From positions 179,591-243,590 of the forward strand of contig NZ_JAHQZU010000005.1 of the NCBI RefSeq assembly GCF_019061185.1: a DNA stretch of 64,000 nucleotides, written 5' to 3'. The notes under the pieces were generated by a model, which saw nothing but the letters and a program-made list of their open reading frames with translations, was not told the DNA's origin and searched no databases. Shown here one piece after another: positions 63,869-64,000 of this stretch. The translations under genes and the position numbers were made by a program. How positions within the stretch are numbered: position 1 is the first letter of the stretch; the number at the start of each line of letters is the position of its first letter. This DNA comes from Paracoccus sp. Z118 (GTDB lineage: Bacteria > Pseudomonadota > Alphaproteobacteria > Rhodobacterales > Rhodobacteraceae).

Positions 63869-64000
63869 TCACTCGATGATCTTCGACACCACGCCGGCGC
63901 CGACCGTGCGGCCGCCTTCGCGGATGGCGAAGCGCAGCTTCTCTTCCATCGCGATCGGGGCGATCAGCTCGACCTCGAACTTCAGGTTGTCGCCCGGCAT
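63869..64000 (-). CDS. tuf: Elongation factor Tu, 3' end
   Basis: The last 43 codons of a gene that continues past the window. The product ends [20 protein letters not shown], continued by [23 protein letters not shown], the invariant C-terminus of EF-Tu (domain 3), which delivers aminoacyl-tRNA to the ribosome. A strong terminator follows. Confidence 0.97.
   Translation of the reverse strand: MPGDNLKFEVELIAPIAMEEKLRFAIREGGRTVGAGVVSKIIE

Overview
The window looks like chromosome of a high-GC denitrifying alphaproteobacterium of the Rhodobacteraceae, most likely Paracoccus or a close relative. The evidence is a complete norCBQDEF cluster with a convergent NNR-type regulator, NorB residue numbering that matches known Paracoccus NorB, GC-rich wobble positions throughout, a ferredoxin-type cysI operon with DUF2849 and DUF934 parts, and a lepB-rnc-era-DUF1491 block. 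I saw no tRNA, rRNA, CRISPR array, insertion sequence or phage gene.

Layout. 1-6.8 kb: the end of an ApbE-family flavin transferase gene, then nitric oxide reductase genes behind a good NNR box, then the regulator. 7.0-12.4 kb (minus): ferredoxin-NADP reductase, then a sulfate/sulfite assimilation operon (cysG with an eroded methyltransferase half, DUF2849, cysI, and cysH fused to DUF934). 12.6-15.2 kb (minus): three tiny hydrophilic proteins behind a GGAAC-N17-CGTT promoter, and a catalase. 15.5-22 kb: an M20 amidohydrolase, a FUSC transporter, a 122-bp tandem repeat, an SDR and an orphan HWE histidine kinase. 22.3-24.2 kb (minus): phnM and phnN, with the 3' scrap of a deleted phnK just upstream.

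24.3-45.6 kb is a large glycan/cyclitol island. Ugd and a UXS-like enzyme would make UDP-xylose; two more epimerases resemble dTDP-L-rhamnose 4-epimerase and CDP-paratose 2-epimerase. There are five intact glycosyltransferases, and a sixth reduced to a 48-codon mini-ORF. The island also has a histidine phosphatase, a SAM methyltransferase, a glycosidase that appears circularly permuted, inositol-phosphate synthase, two sugar/cyclitol-type oxidoreductases, and a pyruvyl transferase coupled to an FrhB-like iron-sulfur protein. The eight minus-strand genes from 36.2 to 28.4 kb mostly overlap by ATGA, so they should be one transcript. No flippase, polymerase or exporter is present.

45.6-64 kb is housekeeping: an SLC13-type transporter, an Mfd-like helicase, an RND pump with two adaptor genes, the lepB operon, an ABC exporter, a second DUF892 protein, a HIT protein, a small lipoprotein and the 3' end of tuf. 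EcfG (general stress response) type promoter motifs precede the disordered-protein operon and one DUF892 gene, with weaker versions before the other DUF892 gene and a DUF1003 gene. This suggests a scattered stress regulon, possibly fed by the HWE kinase.
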